64,000 nt of DNA from contig OZ014423.1 of NCBI GenBank assembly GCA_963965975.1, forward strand, positions 868,001 through 932,000, in the 5' to 3' direction. A program made the translations under genes and the position numbers. Positions 13,989 to 27,700 of this stretch are shown one piece after another. The DNA is from Xestospongia bergquistia (Eukaryota; Porifera; Demospongiae; Haplosclerida; Petrosiidae). The notes under the pieces are model-generated. The model was given only the letters and a program-made list of their open reading frames with translations, made no database searches and was not told where the DNA came from. The stretch's first letter is position 1. Every line of letters starts with the position of its first letter.

Positions 13989-16900
13989 ATGTCTAAAAAA
14001 GTTCCTGACGGGTAAGTCAACTATATTATTACTAAGATGTCTGATCTCTTGTCCTCTGCAGATGGTTTGAATATGACAGTTTTAAAGACCCAATCAAAGA
14101 TACAAGAATCCTACCAGTAAAGACACCTTTGAAAGAAGTGAGTAACTATATTATATTCTTGTGTATGTTGTAATTGCATTCTGTTAGTGACATTTTGTGT
14201 ATTAACTTTCCTTATTATTATAATTATTGTGATAGTGTAGTTAAAATTTAATTGTCGTCATAAATGATTGAACCTAAACTGACCACAATGATGTTTTAAC
14301 ATTATAAGTCTAACTAGTCTCGTCCCCAGATACCCACTTCCTAATATGGAAAAGGGTATTAGCGAGTGGGTGTCTAGGGACAAGAAGACTAAAGTTTAAC
14401 TTCTCAGAAATATATAAGTTTATTAGTACTTTAATTATAGAGGTTTAATACTGGCCTATCTCGTGACAAAATGAGACAAAAAGGATTAGAGAATGGAGTA
14501 CCATTGGAAGAAGAGTATGCAAAAAATATAACAATAATAATGAATATTGTAAAAAATTTTATAGGTTTACACCAGCTCAGTTTTTGAAGATGTTACGTTC
14601 CCGAGGTCTTAAACTTGGCCTCATTATAGATCTCACAAACACATCACGATATTATGATGGAAAGGTATGTAATATTCAGTTACTATAGTTACCATATGTA
14701 GCCACACCTTTCACTTACAGCGATAGTTACTCCAATGTTTTTCTAATTTTATTTCAGACATTTGAAGATGCTGGTGTGTGCTATTATAAAATTAAATGCC
14801 CCGGTCAAGAAATACCCCCAAATTATGTCTACAAAGAGTGAGTTATTATTAGAATTGTAGTCAGTTGTAATTATATTGGGTGTGGCTACCTTACTGCAAG
14901 CTCAGCATATAATATACCCTAGTCAGATAAATATGGCTGACATAACAATGTATGCAGTAGTTTGTAGTGAAGAAACTGGAAGAAAATGGAAGAAAGCATT
15001 GAAATCTCTGGAGGAGAAGTACCAATTGAAATGGTCACTTAATAAAGTGAAGACAATACTATACTCAGAAGATGTCACCTCTTGTCTGACACAATTATGT
15101 GAATACCGACCAGCTTACACTTGCTTTTTAACCCATTATGAAGAGTGTACTTCATCCTTTGTCAACCAAGTCCATTGTTTAACACGACAAATTGATCCAA
15201 ACACGCCTTTTACTGATACTATCTGGGGGATTTTAACTGGTCTGACTGAAGAAGATGTCCTCTTTGCTATTGCTCAAGACTCTTTGACTGTTCGTCGAGT
15301 TTTGGGAGGAACTGATCATCTCGATTTGTCTAAATTTGAATCTGGTTCTCGGTACTCAGAGTGGGAGGCATGTGTTGTGTATCATAAAGATATTCATGAA
15401 GCATCTACTCGTAAAGAAAAATGCCCAAGAGATACAACAGCAGTGCTTGTGAAAGAGTTAAGTTGTGAGCGAGATATTGAAAAAGGTGTTGGTGTGGATA
15501 TGATGGTAACCAGTGGACATGCAACAGAGAAAGAATGGAATATCGGATACTCGTATCGTAATGGTCGCTTTATCTGTCAGTCCAGTAATATGATGGGTGA
15601 GGCTATGGATGGCTCCACCCATCCAATAACATTTAATGGGAAGCCTAAGATTCTTAGTGCAGCTGGTAATTGTTTAGTAGGTAATATTAGCGAGAGAAAC
15701 TGTATGGCATTGGCATGGATGCATTCAGTGGGTGTGGTCCAAATGATGGGCTATTTAGTGCCGACATGGTTTGGTTTTGGAGGTTGGGGAGTTCATAAGT
15801 ATTTTATTAATTCACCTGGTTTGCTTTCGTTTGCTGAGTCATTCTTTGCTAACCATCAAGCATTATTAGCAGAGCTCCATATAAAATATTCCCAACATGA
15901 AACCAAAAGTTATAAAGAATATTCTGGAGGAATTAAAGAATGCTCTGGTCTTTTACACGATCGTGACGTTGTTGCCTTTTATGGAGACCCAGCCTGGGAG
16001 GCTAAGCTCGTTGAGAAACCTGATGAACATGCTTACACTCTCTCTGTCACTGAGCTACCACAAGATGAACCAGAATGGAAGAAGTATGAACTTAAAGTCA
16101 TTATAAAGTCAGAGTTTGAACGTCCTCCTGTTTACATTTTTCCACACACTATGAGAAGGTACAAGATTCTCTCAGGAGATGCCATTTTAACTTGTCGTTT
16201 TATTTTGATCACTGGATCTTGTGAACCTGGCAAAGAACACAACATTGTTTATGCTGTTCAATGAAAAACATCATGTTTGATCATATTTGGACAATAAGTG
16301 TTGTTTTGTTTAATTTAGTCAGCCCTTGTGGTGCAATAAATGTATTAGTTTAAAAATATATTAATAATTCTTTAATATAGTATATTTTTTTTGTGTTGAC
16401 AGTTTTAGTGAAAAGCTCTCAAGTTTTCTGTCCAATCCAAATTATTCAGAAGGTGTTGTTATCTTCAATTTATTCATATAAACATATTGTGTGTAGATTT
16501 AGTGGCTGTTCATTGTACTCACGGTCTCAATAGAACTGGTTATCTAGTGTGCCGGTAAGAATGGAATGGGAACATGACTAAGAATGGGAATGAACCTAAT
16601 TCTAAATTAATTATGATTTCTTTGTATTAAAGGTATCTTGTTGAGTCTTGTAGTGTTGATGTTGAAACTGCTATCAAACGTAATTAAGTGATATATTTAA
16701 AATTACAAACTATTACATTATTTTTAATAGGATTTGGTGATGCAAGGGGCTATCCCATTAAACGAGAGAACTACTTAGACCATTTGAGGAAAGGGTAATA
16801 ATGTACTCAACATTTTTAGCTCCATTTGACTTTTATTCTATAGTTGCCCATCAAGTGGCAGATCAAAGTCATCTCCTTCATCTGGTGCTTCTGTATCTCA

Positions 16901-17631
16901 TTCTCATTCTTCAAAAAGTCACAAACCCAAACCAAATAAAGATGGGAGAGATGATAGATATAGAGAAGACCGAGATCAGCACCAGGACACACGTTCATAT
17001 CATGATAGATATCATCCTAGAACTGATAGACACTATCAAGACTTAAGTGAATATCATAGATATCAGCCTAGAACTGATAGACGTTATCAAGACTCAAGTG
17101 AATATCATAGATATCAGCCTAGAACTGATAGATGTTATCAAGACTCAAGTGAATATTATAATAGTTACCATGGTTACCAATATGGAAGGCATGGTTATTC
17201 ATCAGGAAAAAAAGAATGTTACACTCAATCCAAGAGAAGAGATATCTCTGAGCCTCAAAGTGGTCGTGATATATCTGGAAGTAGGCGTGGTCAATACAGA
17301 AGTAGGCGTGGTAGATCCGAAGGTAGACATAGCAAATCTGGATGTGGACGTGGTAAATCTGGAGATGAGCATGGCACATCAAGAGGTATCTTCATTCACA
17401 TTAATAAATGATAACTATATATAATTAATAGGGTATTCAGACTCTAGATCTGCTCAAGGATATAGCTGGTGTCCACCACCTCAAACTCACCGTCAATCTT
17501 CCTACTATCCTCAAAGAGGGTCACATCACTATGATGACAGGAGACTACCCATGTCTGATTATCACCATGGACGACACCAAAGGGAAGAGGAAAAGGAGAA
17601 AGTTCATGAGGATGACCTCTACTATTATTAA
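13989..17631 (+). CDS. DUSP11: DUSP11-like RNA 5'-triphosphatase (PIR1)
   Basis: Dual-specificity-type phosphatase of the DUSP11/PIR1 family, which removes phosphates from RNA 5' ends. ATG at 13989; the first exon is MSKKVPDG, then exons near 14061-14138, 14442-14517, 14563-14665, 14758-14837, 16404-16452, 16497-16554, 16633-16680, 16730-16795 and the long tail. LKLGLIIDLTNTSRYYDGK and the active-site loop HCTHGLNRTG (HCxxGxxR complete) identify it; the DLDV-like downstream helix reads VDVETAIKRFGDARGYPIKR. After the catalytic domain comes a hydrophilic tail of about 260 residues rich in R, S, Y, H and D, with three 17-residue repeats (17021-17173) and RRG/SG runs, ending DDLYYY. The intron between 14838 and 16403 is about 1.57 kb and holds a complete intronless gene on the same strand. 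Confidence 0.88.
14933..16264 (+). CDS. intronless nested gene, bacterial-type protein with possible His/Cys peptidase fold
   Basis: Uncharacterised protein of 443 residues in one exon, lying wholly inside a DUSP11 intron. I chose ATG 14933 (MADITMYAVVCSEETGRKW); the frame is open upstream to 14876 but without another ATG. No signal peptide or membrane segment is apparent. Two motifs stand out: VTSGHATEKEWNIGYSYRNG (about 200-220) and, some 45 residues on, LSAAGNCLVGN. A Gly-His followed by a Cys after a hydrophobic strand is the layout of clan CD cysteine peptidases (gingipain C25 and caspase relatives), so a cysteine-peptidase-like fold is possible. A later block, MHSVGVVQMMGYLVPTWFGF with GGWGVHKYF, looks like proteins I associate with planctomycete-type bacteria. 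Absence of introns amid intron-rich genes supports transfer or retroposition. Function and catalytic role are inference. TATAATATACCC at about 14908 could be a core promoter. Confidence 0.8.
   Translation: MADITMYAVVCSEETGRKWKKALKSLEEKYQLKWSLNKVKTILYSEDVTSCLTQLCEYRPAYTCFLTHYEECTSSFVNQVHCLTRQIDPNTPFTDTIWGILTGLTEEDVLFAIAQDSLTVRRVLGGTDHLDLSKFESGSRYSEWEACVVYHKDIHEASTRKEKCPRDTTAVLVKELSCERDIEKGVGVDMMVTSGHATEKEWNIGYSYRNGRFICQSSNMMGEAMDGSTHPITFNGKPKILSAAGNCLVGNISERNCMALAWMHSVGVVQMMGYLVPTWFGFGGWGVHKYFINSPGLLSFAESFFANHQALLAELHIKYSQHETKSYKEYSGGIKECSGLLHDRDVVAFYGDPAWEAKLVEKPDEHAYTLSVTELPQDEPEWKKYELKVIIKSEFERPPVYIFPHTMRRYKILSGDAILTCRFILITGSCEPGKEHNIVYAVQ
17021..17173 (+). repeat. 51-bp tandem repeat in the DUSP11 coding tail
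   Basis: Three units of 51 bp start at 17021, 17072 and 17123; they encode 17-residue units of the form TDRRYQDSSEYHRYQPR. Units differ by few bases, and the third fades into related Tyr-rich sequence. Confidence 0.85.
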
Positions 17632-18016
17632 TATATTATATATCATTCTGACACTAACAATATTATTTTAATTTATTCAACAATATTATATATGGTGTAG
17701 TTCTGGTCATACAAATGTTTTGATATTGTTAGGGAAGGCAGTACATGTTACTATGGGAATTTTATACAATATACTATTACACACGTTATACCAAGAAATC
17801 ATTTTACTGTAATATATATGTAGTTGTAAGGTAGTTTCAGCTTTCCAAGTAAAGTATTAATATGTGTACACATAGGATTACTGGAATTATATAATGAAAG
17901 TCATTGAACAATAGATAGAATCATAAACTATTATAGAAATTATAATACAGAATTAAAATACTAGGACTAGTTTGTAACTGGGACAGGATGAGTAGTAAGG
18001 TGAACCAAGTGGCTTG
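17632..18016. other. intergenic, convergent DUSP11/LST2
   Basis: AT-rich sequence between two convergent stops. It must contain both 3' untranslated ends. I see no further gene, RNA signature or repeat. Confidence 0.6.
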
Positions 18017-21000
18017 TTAAGAGACACTATAAACTAAACCATTAGATGATCTGTTTGTTAACTGTTTAGTTGCCTTGCCAAGTTCTTCTATATAACAGAC
18101 ACTACAGACACGAACATGTTTCTGACTTTCCTCCTGAGGGGATTGGTGTTTGTTAACTGGTAGAGAATGTGGAGAACATTCACCACATACAACCTACAAT
18201 AATAAAGGAAAGAGAGAGAGAGTACATAAGAATTGACTAGAAACCTTTAAACAAAATAACAAAAACTACTCTAGCTTCATATAAAAATGCAATCTTTATA
18301 ATCAATTCAATTATTTGAAGCTCCCAAACACCTTTCATTAAAGGATGATGACATCACTAACACAGGCAATACTAATGTTACTAATAACTCAGCATAATAT
18401 AAAAGGCATAGGCTATCTGTCTTTGTCATAATTGTGTTGTGGTTAAGTCATTTCTATTAGGAACTGAGTATCAGTACAAAGGATATATTAACTTTGATAT
18501 TGATATCCTTCTGTATTGTCTATCACCATTATACACTCTATCATAATCTAGTCTAATGCTGAGTGTAATGTAGGAGAGAGGGAGGAGGAAATTGAGTTAA
18601 GGGTCACTATTTCATTATTATGTATTATTTACCTGCCCACATGATCTGCAGTGGTGTTTACGACGGAAGAAAGAGAATTTCTGATGACATCTGTGACAGT
18701 CATGTGAGTCAGAGTCAGCTACCCAGTGAGAGGAAACTGTAAAAAGAAAGAAGTGTTTGTTTTCAATTGGTATTTCAAGACAGACATGTTTAATAAACAT
18801 GGGTAGTTTCATGTTTTGTCTATCAAATTACTAAAGTAGACAGATTTGTTTCTATTGTGTGGTCAGTGAATAGACAAAACTAGACTTATGAGAAATATCA
18901 TGTTTTCATGTATTGTTCTCTTGTAATATCATAATACAATACTATTGTTGTGGTTTCAGAGAAACATGAAAACATAACAGAACTATTGTAATGTAATTAG
19001 ATTACCGTAGTGTGATATAATAACTGACCTTCGCTAGAAGTTGCTATACCAGTTAAAGAAAGATCATATAATCCTGTAAAGAACAATAAAAGCCAGTTAA
19101 CAATGAGGATACAATATTATTTAGCAATACTATTGTAGTTAACTTACTTTGTGAAGCAAAAACATTTGATGATGACTCTCTCTCTAATTCCTCATTACTT
19201 GTTGTATTATCAAACATCATATCATCATCATCACTCTGACATATAGCAAATGCGTGCTTTAAAATAGCTCGAAAGTCTCTAGGATAATTCGACTGAAGTT
19301 GGTCAGCTATGCCAGAAATGGTCAAAAATAGCCGATGCAACAAGTCTTCTGTACTTTCAAAGCCAATTGGACCTTTTTTTGATGATCCATGCAAGTCAGA
19401 GTGATTGGCAATGGCTGGTTCAGGAACTGTTGCTACATGTGATGGTGAATGTTCAGTGTGCGTTTCTGTTCTTGTATTGTGTGCCTGTAAAAGAGAGAGT
19501 AACAGTGTTAACAGTGTCAAATAATTCTTCTCAATGCAACTTGATAAAATGAATAGCCCATTGAAACTAATGACAGTATAGTAATATATTGAATGTCTGC
19601 TTTTTTTACTCACAAATTCATGATTATGTTCCTCTAAGTTTCCTTTGACCATTTCATTCTCTTCAGTCTCAGTCCCATTCTGAGGAATGCTAAGACTCGT
19701 GTCCATATTGCTTTGCGTGAAATCTAGCTCAGTAATGACAGGTATTGGTTCAAACATGGAACTACTATCAATATGAAGTGACGATGTGTTGGTGTCTGAT
19801 GATGAGATATTTTGCTCCAAAAGAGAGACATCTGGTTGAGGAGTCAGAGAGCTAAAATCGACCAAATTATGTTCTTGACTACAGCTGCTGCTGGTCCCTT
19901 TAAAAGCATTAAAACCATCAGAACTACAGAGTGCTTTCTCTAAAGCCACGAGATCAGATTCACTTAGGTAATTCAATAGCTCCCTGTAAAACAAAAGAGA
20001 AAATTTAACAATAGACTCAGTACAGTTTAATACCTAACATTATGTCAATGTGTTTAATGACTTACTGTGTTCTTAGTAGTAGTTGGCGATATCCTCTGAA
20101 ACAAGCAGGTGTATCCCTTGAGGGTCGATGAGGATTAATTGGTCCATCTGAGTTTATCACAAGACCTCTAAACACAAAGAGTAAGAATAAAATCATCATT
20201 ATTAACAAGCATTAAAACAAAAGATTACACTACATTTACTAACAAACGATGACTACATTTATTGTACTAACTGGATAATTGCTAAACGTGGTATTGCAAA
20301 CATTAAAACAGGATCCATCATTTCCACCATATCTATGTTGAAATATTTCAGTTGGAGAGCTCTATATACAAATAGAAAACTCTAATAAAACAAAATGTTG
20401 CAATATGTCATCATTGTGCAGGAAGACTAATGAGTAATGTCAACAATAGTATTACGGTAACATGCATTTGGTGAATTCCTAGTAAATTCTTATGTCACTT
20501 GGTTACCGACAGTTCCTGATTGAACTTGTTAGAATTCTTCATTTGTAAACAATCATACCATTGTACTCTATTTTAACTGACCTGTTTGTGGCCTCTGAGA
20601 ATAGGATAGCAACCTCTTGTTGGTGAAAGTGTTGAGTCTCAGTTTGAACACTGCACATGATACTCACGTACCTATAATGTCATAATGATGTAATGTTTAT
20701 GCCAATAGACTCAAATACTCATATGGTAATGAAAATAGTACTTTTATTATTATTGTATCCTACCTGAACTCAAAGTCTGTCCAACTTCTATTAAAAGCTT
20801 TAAGAAGCTCTTTAACCTATAGCAAATGAAGACATATTGACATGTTGTACTTTAAACTATGTCATGCATTCTTATGTCCATTCCCTTACTATAAAAGGGA
20901 ATATGTCTTTAAAATAACCAGAGGATGTAAACATTCAACTAATGCCAAAGAAGCCATACTGCATCAATACTGAACAATAAACCAATCATGCAAGAATTCT

Positions 21001-22564
21001 ACTCTTTATTTCAGAACTATAAAATTTTTCATGATCACTACCATATAATTGCTTGATACATCAGCCTCAATAAACTATATTCATACAATGCACGTAGTGC
21101 TGTAACAAACAAAATTCCCTCTGGAAATGTGATAAGGTTTACAACAAAGGGAAAAGAGGAATAACTTCATAAAATACATGATGATTTCAGCATAAAATGT
21201 CCCAGCTTAACAATTCCCCAATGTAACCAAAATGCCAGCTGTTATTAATATAGCACTAGACTGTTTGCCATTCATTCAAAGGAATGACAAACTAAACACT
21301 ACTTTATTAATGTTCAATGGTTTCTATTCAGACACTTTATGAAGATATTACATAACCACAGTAACACATGCTCAACTTACTCTTTCAGAGAAAGTCAGCT
21401 TTTGGCCTGACAGCGAGGGATCATAGCATTGATTCTCTTCTCTCAATCCTTGACGCAATCGACTGATACACTTTGAAAGATATACAGCATATGGCTTTAA
21501 TTCAAATGATTCCATTTCATGATTTGCAATATGTGACCCAGCTGCCAGACACTATGAAGAAATGAAAACACTACAAGTAATTGAGGATACTCTATACCCA
21601 CAACATCTGTACTTGTATTCATGAACTTTGGCCTAAAAATAGCTCTATCATTATATAATTCCTCTAATACTAAAGACCCTAGCACTGGGTGGGTCAAAAT
21701 AAACAATTCATGTAAACAATGACAAAAGTGTCCTCCCTAGTCACTCCCTAACTCTTCCTAGAAACTTCTAAGCCAAAATTGCAATAATTAAACACAAGGG
21801 GACTACTCCCATTTTCACTATGTCAGCATTGAAAATAGTGGGACACAACCTTTGGCATGATCAAAGACAGAACCCATATGATTTAATGTATGGATTATTA
21901 TAATATCTTACCTCAGCTCCAAACCAAATAGGTCCTTTACATACACCCCCAAGAAACATAAAAGAGAAAGAGGAAATGAAAATCAAAAATAGCAAGGAAG
22001 AAAGTAAATGTTAGATATTTACAAAATGTACTAAAATCCATGCCTCATTGACCAAGGCATGCAGTGGTTACTACTCTAGTATCATTTCTCAGTACACATA
22101 TATTTTAAAAATGCACATACCATGGATCATGTCCAGCTGTATTTCGTCAGGATATTTAAGTCGGAAGTCTGTAGACACTTTGTGCTCTGGTACTACATTA
22201 TCTACTAAGTACATGAAGATGTCGATCAGATTGTGTTGTGCATCTTTGAGTTGTTTGATGAGAGCAGACCGCCTGTCTAGATTGTTGGGCGATGTTTTCA
22301 TTAGTTGACCTAGTTGACTCATCTGATATATTACTGCAGTGTCACAATAATTGAACAGTGCTAATGGGTGCTTGGAATCTCGCTGGATAAACAGAGACAC
22401 ATCTCAGTTCAAGTTCATATATGCACAATACAGTAAAAATATACGGAATATTTTATTATATATAATACTATAGTTACATTATATAAATAGCGCTATATTG
22501 ATGAGCGCACACTAAAGCGTCATACCTCCGTAAGTTTGTACAATATTCTTCTTAGGGACTGCAT
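18017..22564 (-). CDS. ZFYVE28: lateral signaling target protein 2 (LST2/ZFYVE28)
   Basis: FYVE-domain protein of the LST2 family, which in worm and mammal limits EGF-receptor signalling from endosomes. ATG at 22562-22564 ([13 protein letters not shown]) followed by the conserved helical N-terminal domain: [20 protein letters not shown], then [14 protein letters not shown] long acidic, Ser-rich middle lies in the exon near 19610-19985. Next is the family block [20 protein letters not shown] (19280-19350). The C-terminal FYVE finger (18060-18740) reads [18 protein letters not shown], then [11 protein letters not shown], the phosphoinositide-3-phosphate-binding signature, and closes with [11 protein letters not shown]. 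Stop at 18017-18019. Introns are longer here than in most genes of the window (up to about 600 bp). Confidence 0.9.
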
Positions 22565-22859
22565 TGCTGTACGCCAAAGAGTTTCTTGATGCCGTTAAGA
22601 TATAAGGTTTGAAATCTACTGCAACTCGGCAACTTCTAGCTGACTTTTATACGCAAATTTGATACGAGCTCCGCCCCTAACTATTTGCTCAATGGTAGTC
22701 CCTAAGGGACCGGCAGTGTTTGTCAATACGGTATTGTTTAGTAAATTACCATAATTTCCATAAAGAAAACTATATAAATGTAAACAATACACTGTCTAGT
22801 TCATTGTTAATAGGAACAAATATGTATTGAGTCAACATTACAGCTATTGTTAGGGAAAC

Positions 22860-24150
22860 TTAATCATTGTCACTGAAAACAAGGGGTTCAGGAATATCAG
22901 TCATTACCACTCTGTAAGAAAAATAAAATTCAAAGGGAATATTTATCTATTCCATTTATCCATCTGTCAATTTGTTTATCCATCTATCCTTCCATCTGTC
23001 CATCTACTATCCATCTATCCATCTAATATCATCTATCCGGTCTTTGTTATAAACCTTTTAGAAGATCTTGCACGAACAAATGGTGAGTGTTCACCAACAA
23101 GAGAGTCATCACTGTTCCTTTCCTCTTCATTATCTATGTGGGTGGAACCCTTTCCTTTCCTTTTGGACCTAATCAAGAGAAGGAAATCAACTTGCCAACA
23201 GGATATATATTGTTTCAGTATTGAGAGCTTAATGATGCCAAGACTCTAAAGACTCTACAGCTGATGTTATGAAGATTGTATGTGAATTTTCATCACCAGA
23301 CATCTGCTATGACTAGACAATATAACTAGTACCAGTCAGTGTGATGATGCAAGACTATAGACACTATAATAACATGTGGTCATTGACCAAATTAGTATGA
23401 CATGCAATAATGTTGTGAGCATTACAAAACATATCAGGTTACAATGTAAGTGGGTCTTAGTACAATCAGCTTGTACTTAGTAATGTTGCAAAACTATTAG
23501 TACATGGGAAAGATTCATTGTGATCTCAATCCACTTTTCCTTTTAGTCAGTTTCTTTATGATGAGATCATATTAATAGTCAGTAACAACTGTTATGATAT
23601 TAATAATACACACTGATGAGCTCAAACTCAGTTACCAAGGTAATGTTATTCTGCAGAAATTATTTAGGGAGTTATCACTTGAGCTATTTAACTGAATAAT
23701 GTAAGATATTCCCAACAATATTGAATAGACAGGATGGACTTTATTAGTGCTACCCCTTTAAATGATGTCTTAATTTGTCAGAAGACAAATTAATGTAGTG
23801 TCCTTTGCATTCACAAGACATATACAGGAAGACATACTTAGGTGTAGTAGTATGTAGTGGCTTTCTAGTGAATTATCTCTTTGTGTATGTGTAGTGGCTA
23901 TATTTACTATGACATACTTAGTAGTTTGTGTAGTGGCTATATTTACTATGACATACTTAGTAGTTTGTGTCTTCTTATTGTCCTTGGTGGATTTTCTAAC
24001 ATTTCTAGGAGTCACATTTCTAAGAAGGGATATTAATATAATACGTTAGTACACTTCATATGATAAATGCACACATGTACATTTATATATATATAATAAG
24101 TACATGTATTTGATGTACAATATAGATGTTACAGATAATACATTGACTTT

Positions 24151-24189
<39 letters not shown>

Positions 24190-24673
24190 AGCCATTAAAT
24201 TAAAGGGACCTACTCATGATTGTCATCTATTGTCTTTGAAGTAGTTTTTCTTTGTGTTCTTTTTCGCCGGCTACTTCTAACAGATTGATTGTGGGTGTGG
24301 TCTTGTGCAGGGGACTTAGCTACATCAGAATGCGGAGATGTGGAAGGTCTAGGTGGGGTTCCTGATTCTGTTAATACCAAGGGAGGCTCCTCAATATTCT
24401 CTTTGTCAGTCCCAGTGTGATCTAATTCAATTACTTGTGTTATTAATCTCATCCTACTACCCACTAACCTGGTCTGTCATTATGACTAATGCTATCTAAA
24501 GATGCTATTTTTTCTAAAGACACTTTGAACTTTGTCAAATTCCTCAAGCTATGGCGATCTTGTACAGACTGGAATGAGGATGATATAAGAATAACACATA
24601 TCTATAAACAAACATTCAAATAACATACTTGTACTAATTGATCTGTTAATGTTAAGATATCTCGAGCATTACT

Positions 24674-24719
<46 letters not shown>

Positions 24720-27700
24720 GAATGAGCGTGTGCACATGTGTGTGTGAGACCTTATTTGTAGGAGTTAGTGACATTAATGTTAGTGCTCTACAGTGTGCTC
24801 TTAGCCACACTATGTCATCTTCAGTATCTCCTGATAACAAATGATTTACTACTTGAAGTGCTAAATTATCATGAGGAGAATCTTCCTATTAATAATTAAC
24901 AAATAATTAATTAATTATAATTAATAAATATTCCACTATAAATATCTCATCCCATCCATTCATCCATCTATTACATTTTTATGAGGAGGTGCAGATAAAT
25001 TAATGACAAAGTCACTGGCATTGTTAATGTCAACATCAACCAAAGGAGAAGTGGGTGGAGCCTCCAAGAGAGTCTGCATAAAAGGAAGATAACTCTCACT
25101 AATATTTGCTCTGGAGTGCCTATACAAAACAATAAACACAATATACTAGACAATTAATAACATACTGATCAGTAGAGGCAAATGCTGGAAAGAAAAGGCC
25201 TAAAACTGCACGTAGCCTGTCTTCTTCTTGTAACGTTGGGTTGTACCAGAGAAGTAACAGACGGACAAGAAGTGGTACACTCACAACTCTTGTAGCTAAG
25301 AGGAGCTTAGCCAGACCCTCGGCTGTCACTTCACGAAGTAATGAGCTCTGGAATAAAAGAATTAAAAGAGTGATGTCATTTTCTTTCTTTGTTTTATTTA
25401 CTTCTCCATCGAGGAACTCTGCAAGGATATGTAAAAACTGTCGAGCTGTTTTATCTTTATCTCTCTCTTCTTCTTGTTCTTCATTTTGAGCCTCTTCTCC
25501 AAGGAGTTCATTTATGATGTCTGAACTAACTTCAGAGTCTGTCTCTTTGTCTGTCTTTGTTACTTCTTCCTCCCCTTGTTCTTGTTGTGCACTGAAGGCT
25601 TCTAATCCGTAAAGGTGAAGAAGATCAAAGACAACCTTTAAAGCTGTGGCTTGAACATTTTCATGATCTACTTGGCTAACCTATGAACAGATCTGACATA
25701 CACACACCTACACACCAATATACACACATACTTGTATGAACAATAGTATATGACTTCTGGCCAAGTTAACATTCAACAGACAAGCCAATCCAAGAGCATA
25801 GAGTGCAAGATCTCGTACATAAGGGTTCTCATTTTGAACACAAGGTAATAACTGCAAAATTTAAAACATAATACTTTCCAAATCAAACATACCAAAGAGT
25901 CAAGAAGAGTTTGGAGAATAGGAGTCAATTGTTGTGGTTTTAATTCTTTAAAGACTTCACCAGCTACTGCTAAACACTTAATAAGACTAGTGACATCATC
26001 CTAGAATAAACTATGATAATATAGCTTTGTTGTATATCAGCTAGAGAAAAAACCCAAACAAAGTATTTCGTACCTTTAAGTCAAGATAGGAGAGGTTGGC
26101 AAGTTGGGAATCATTCGAAGCACTTTCTGACATGCCAGAGTAACGTATATCTGCAATGATATCAATAAGTTTCTCAATTCTGTAAGATTCTTGTGGCCAT
26201 ATTGATGTCTGTTCTGCCATAAGAGGAGTTACCAAACTGGCAGGAAAAGCTGGATTAACGACAAGTGTATAAATCAGTTGACCCAGTTGACGTCTGAAAA
26301 AAGAGAAAGAGAGAGAGAAAAGGTAAGGTATTTAAAATCATATTATCTCACCGTCCTACTTCATCTGTGAAGTCCAATGATGGTATGATACCACAAAGTT
26401 GTCGGGCAACATATTCTTGTGATATTTGATTGTCCAGTTCTTCTCCTCCATCTTCACTACCCATAATTTCAGTTTCCATAAAACTAGTAAACAATAGATC
26501 TAAAAAAGCTCTCATATATAAAACTATACTTTTGTAAATAACTACAGAACTGTGATAATGTTGGCATGATTCGCTCTGAAAAAGCCAAACCTTCTTCTGG
26601 TCGCTGTTTGAAATACTTACAGAGACAACGCCAATAAAATGTCAGCTCACAATCTAACATTTCCAATGGCAGCAATCTATTAGTCATCTAACACCAAACA
26701 GAGACTACAAGTGGAAGCAACAAGTCAACTTACCTCTAGTTCATGTGCAGTAGTGTCTTCCTCGTCATTCTTTGTACTTGCTTGACTCATGTTGGATTCA
26801 AATGTCTTCACAAGCTCTTCATCAGAAATGTCGTCAAACAAACTCATCAACACTAGTTCAGCCACATCAGGGGAACTCTCCACATCTAAACGATGCAACA
26901 ACTGAAGAAAGTCTCCATCTAATGTTAGACACCAGCTCCGTAGCAGTCCTCCTGTACAAGCTTCACGAACTTGTACACTGTGATCTCTCAAACCATCATT
27001 GAGAAGTTGGATGCGCTGTTTTATTGTTAAGTGACGTATGGAACATTTCTCTGAGAGAATCAAAAAGGCACATCGTCGAACAATGTCTTTAGTATCTTTT
27101 GTTCGAGCAATCATGGCAGGAAGTGTCGTTTGAGTAATGAGAATGTGAAGAACAATGCACCTGCGTACTTCGAAATTTGAGTCATGCTCCATGGACCACA
27201 TTAAGGCTGATGTCACAGGACAATCAGCATCAGAAGGATCTTGAAGGTAAGAGAGTGCCAGAGAAGCATATAGTCGAACAAGTGGATAGCGGTCATGAAG
27301 GCGATGTATGAGTTTTTCAGTTAATTCTTCCAACAGGCTTGAACTCATCTGGATAGAAGTGCTGGAATCATCATAGGAGAAAGTGAAGATTTTTGAGAGT
27401 ATTTGGCATACACGAAATCGTACAGCCTTCTCTTTTGCTTCTAAATAACAGACAAGATTTGACATCAGAAGATGGAGTAAATTTTGTTGGCAATTCATTT
27501 CTTCTTCTTCCTCCTCTTCCTCACTTGATGACTCCGCCCCTTCTATCCTCGGTTTCTTTGGAGCAACAGTGATTGCAAATTTTGCCACAAATTCAACTAA
27601 TCGTTCAGCAGCTGGTTCCCTTTTCAACACCACTAGTACATTACGTAATGGTGGAAAGAAAACATCAAAGAAATCTTTAACTGATGGTGCCTCCTGCTCT

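Noticed and set aside
14876..14932. Upstream extension of the nested DUSP11-intron gene
   Set aside because: The extension begins with TTG and has no ATG; ATG 14933 is the first acceptable start.
16801..17424. Separate frames 16801-17046 and 17047-17424
   Set aside because: They are shadows of the DUSP11 tail, which reads through in another frame with the repeat units in phase.
23770..24015. Repeat-bearing 81-codon frame
   Set aside because: Only its start side is a NCAPG exon; the repeated part is the 43-bp tandem duplication in the intron.
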